Source: Planctomycetota bacterium
GTDB taxonomy: Bacteria > Planctomycetota > Phycisphaerae > Phycisphaerales > SM1A02
Assembly: GCA_009924765.1 (NCBI GenBank)
Contig: RFQW01000070.1
Span: 1-7,400 of the forward strand
DNA length: 7,400 bases
Reading direction: 5' to 3'
Positions 6,667 to 7,400 of the stretch are shown here, piece after piece (position 1 is the first letter of the stretch; each line of letters begins with the position of its first letter). The notes under the pieces were generated by a model. The model was not told the origin of the DNA. It made no database searches and saw only the letters and a program-made list of their open reading frames with translations. Both the position numbers and the translations under genes were made by a program.

Positions 6667-6707
6667 CCCGGGCCCCTGTCGCATCGCGCAGACCCCATTG
6701 GATAGAC

Positions 6708-6713
6708 AGGAGA
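6708..6713 (+). promoter_or_regulatory. Shine-Dalgarno site for the MBL-fold gene
   Basis: AGGAGA lies seven bases before ATG 6721, a strong ribosome binding site that fixes the start of the persulfide dioxygenase gene. Confidence 0.85.
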
Positions 6714-6720
6714 ACCATCC

Positions 6721-7400
6721 ATGCTCTACCGACAGATCATCGACTCCACGCTCGCCCAGTACGCCTACCTGATCGGCTGTCAACGCACCGGCGAAGCCAT
6801 CGTGTTCGACCCCGAACGCGACATCGATCGCTATCTGGACATTGCCAAGCGCGAGGGACTGCGCATCGTGGCCGTGGCGGAGACGCATATCCACGCCGAC
6901 TTCCTGAGCGGCGCACGCGAACTGGCCGAGCGTGCGTGCGCGCACGTGTACGTGAGCGGCGAGGGCGGGCCCGACTGGCAGTCCGCATGGGCGAGCGAGT
7001 ATCCACACACGCTGCTGCGCGATGGTGACACCTTCCGCGTGGGCAACATCGGCTTCAAGGCGGTGCACACGCCCGGGCACACGCCGGAACACGTCTGCTA
7101 TCTGGTCACCGATCATGGCGGCGGCGCCACCGAACCCATGGGCATGATCACCGGCGACTTCGTGTTCGTGGGTGATCTGGGCCGCCCCGACCTGCTCGAG
7201 AGTGCCGCGGGTGTGCAAGGCATCGCCGAACCCAGCGCGCAAGCGCTGTGGCGAAGCGCAAGCCAATTCGTGCGTCTTCCGGATGCCATCCAGGTGTGGC
7301 CGGCGCATGGCGCGGGCAGCGCCTGCGGCAAGGCGCTCGGCGCGATTCCCCAGTCCACGGTGGGCTACGAGAAGGCGAACAGCCCGGCGCTGAAACTGGT
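6721..7400 (+). CDS. MBL-fold persulfide dioxygenase, CstB/ETHE1-like (3' end outside window)
   Basis: The frame is open from ATG 6721 to the window end, giving 226 complete codons. It encodes a metallo-beta-lactamase-fold protein of the ETHE1/CstB persulfide dioxygenase group, which oxidises a thiol persulfide with O2 to sulfite, using one mononuclear iron. Expected metal ligands are H56 (in ETHIHADFLSG, 54-64), H120 (HTPGHTPEH, 116-124) and D146 (TGDFVFVGDLGRPDLLE, 144-160); H196 lies in PAHGAGSACGKAL (194-206). The position after D60 is Phe, not the His of ETHE1-type HxHxDH motifs. The GAGSACGKALG..PQSTVGYEK..NSPAL segment is typical of longer proteins with C-terminal rhodanese domains, so one or two rhodanese domains probably follow beyond 7400. 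C202 sits where CstB-type proteins have a conserved cysteine near the iron. There is no signal peptide, so it should be cytoplasmic. A strong ribosome site supports the start. Probably co-transcribed with the desulfurase-like gene. Confidence 0.92.
   Translation, partial: MLYRQIIDSTLAQYAYLIGCQRTGEAIVFDPERDIDRYLDIAKREGLRIVAVAETHIHADFLSGARELAERACAHVYVSGEGGPDWQSAWASEYPHTLLRDGDTFRVGNIGFKAVHTPGHTPEHVCYLVTDHGGGATEPMGMITGDFVFVGDLGRPDLLESAAGVQGIAEPSAQALWRSASQFVRLPDAIQVWPAHGAGSACGKALGAIPQSTVGYEKANSPALKL

Noticed and set aside
1..7400. CRISPR array, tRNA or rRNA genes, insertion sequence, phage or attachment sites
   Set aside because: No regularly spaced repeats, cloverleaf sequences, transposase-like proteins or terminal repeats were seen, and composition looks uniform across the window.

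Overview
The window is a compact, GC-rich bacterial stretch, with a strong G/C preference at third codon positions. It carries five protein genes; the first is cut by the left edge and the last by the right edge. The organism is probably a Planctomycetota bacterium (Phycisphaerae-like is my best guess) or another high-GC group that carries paired DUF1800/DUF1501 genes. This rests on the gene pair, on the planctomycete-like style of the DUF1800 C-terminus and of the helicase, and on base composition. No marker gene settles it.

Left part (1-2679, + strand): a DUF1800 gene, missing only its N-terminal codons, is followed 10 bases later by a DUF1501 gene with a clear twin-arginine signal. The two are almost certainly one transcript, because the second gene's ribosome binding site overlaps the first gene's stop codon. 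The family pair is widespread but its biochemical role is not established; the DUF1501 member belongs to the alkaline-phosphatase/sulfatase-like fold and is predicted to be exported folded.

Middle (2680-4994): a non-coding gap of about 300 bases separates two convergent genes and is packed with inverted repeats. The strongest is a GC-rich hairpin that on the - strand has a GAAA tetraloop. Several others show GGGA in their loops when read on the - strand. The - strand gene that follows is a DinG/XPD-type superfamily 2 helicase with all ATPase motifs, but with a serine where the first iron-sulfur cluster cysteine is expected.

Right part (5060-7400, + strand): divergent from the helicase across 65 bases is a class V PLP enzyme of the molybdenum-cofactor-sulfurase (MOCOS/ABA3 N-domain) type, a predicted cysteine desulfurase-like protein. 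Unusually, it carries what looks like an export signal. An 89-base gap containing one inverted repeat leads to a metallo-beta-lactamase-fold persulfide dioxygenase of the CstB-like type, cut by the window end. Together they suggest a small sulfur module in which the first enzyme mobilises sulfane sulfur from a thiol substrate and the second oxidises persulfide to sulfite. That link is inferred from gene order and family chemistry and is not shown directly.
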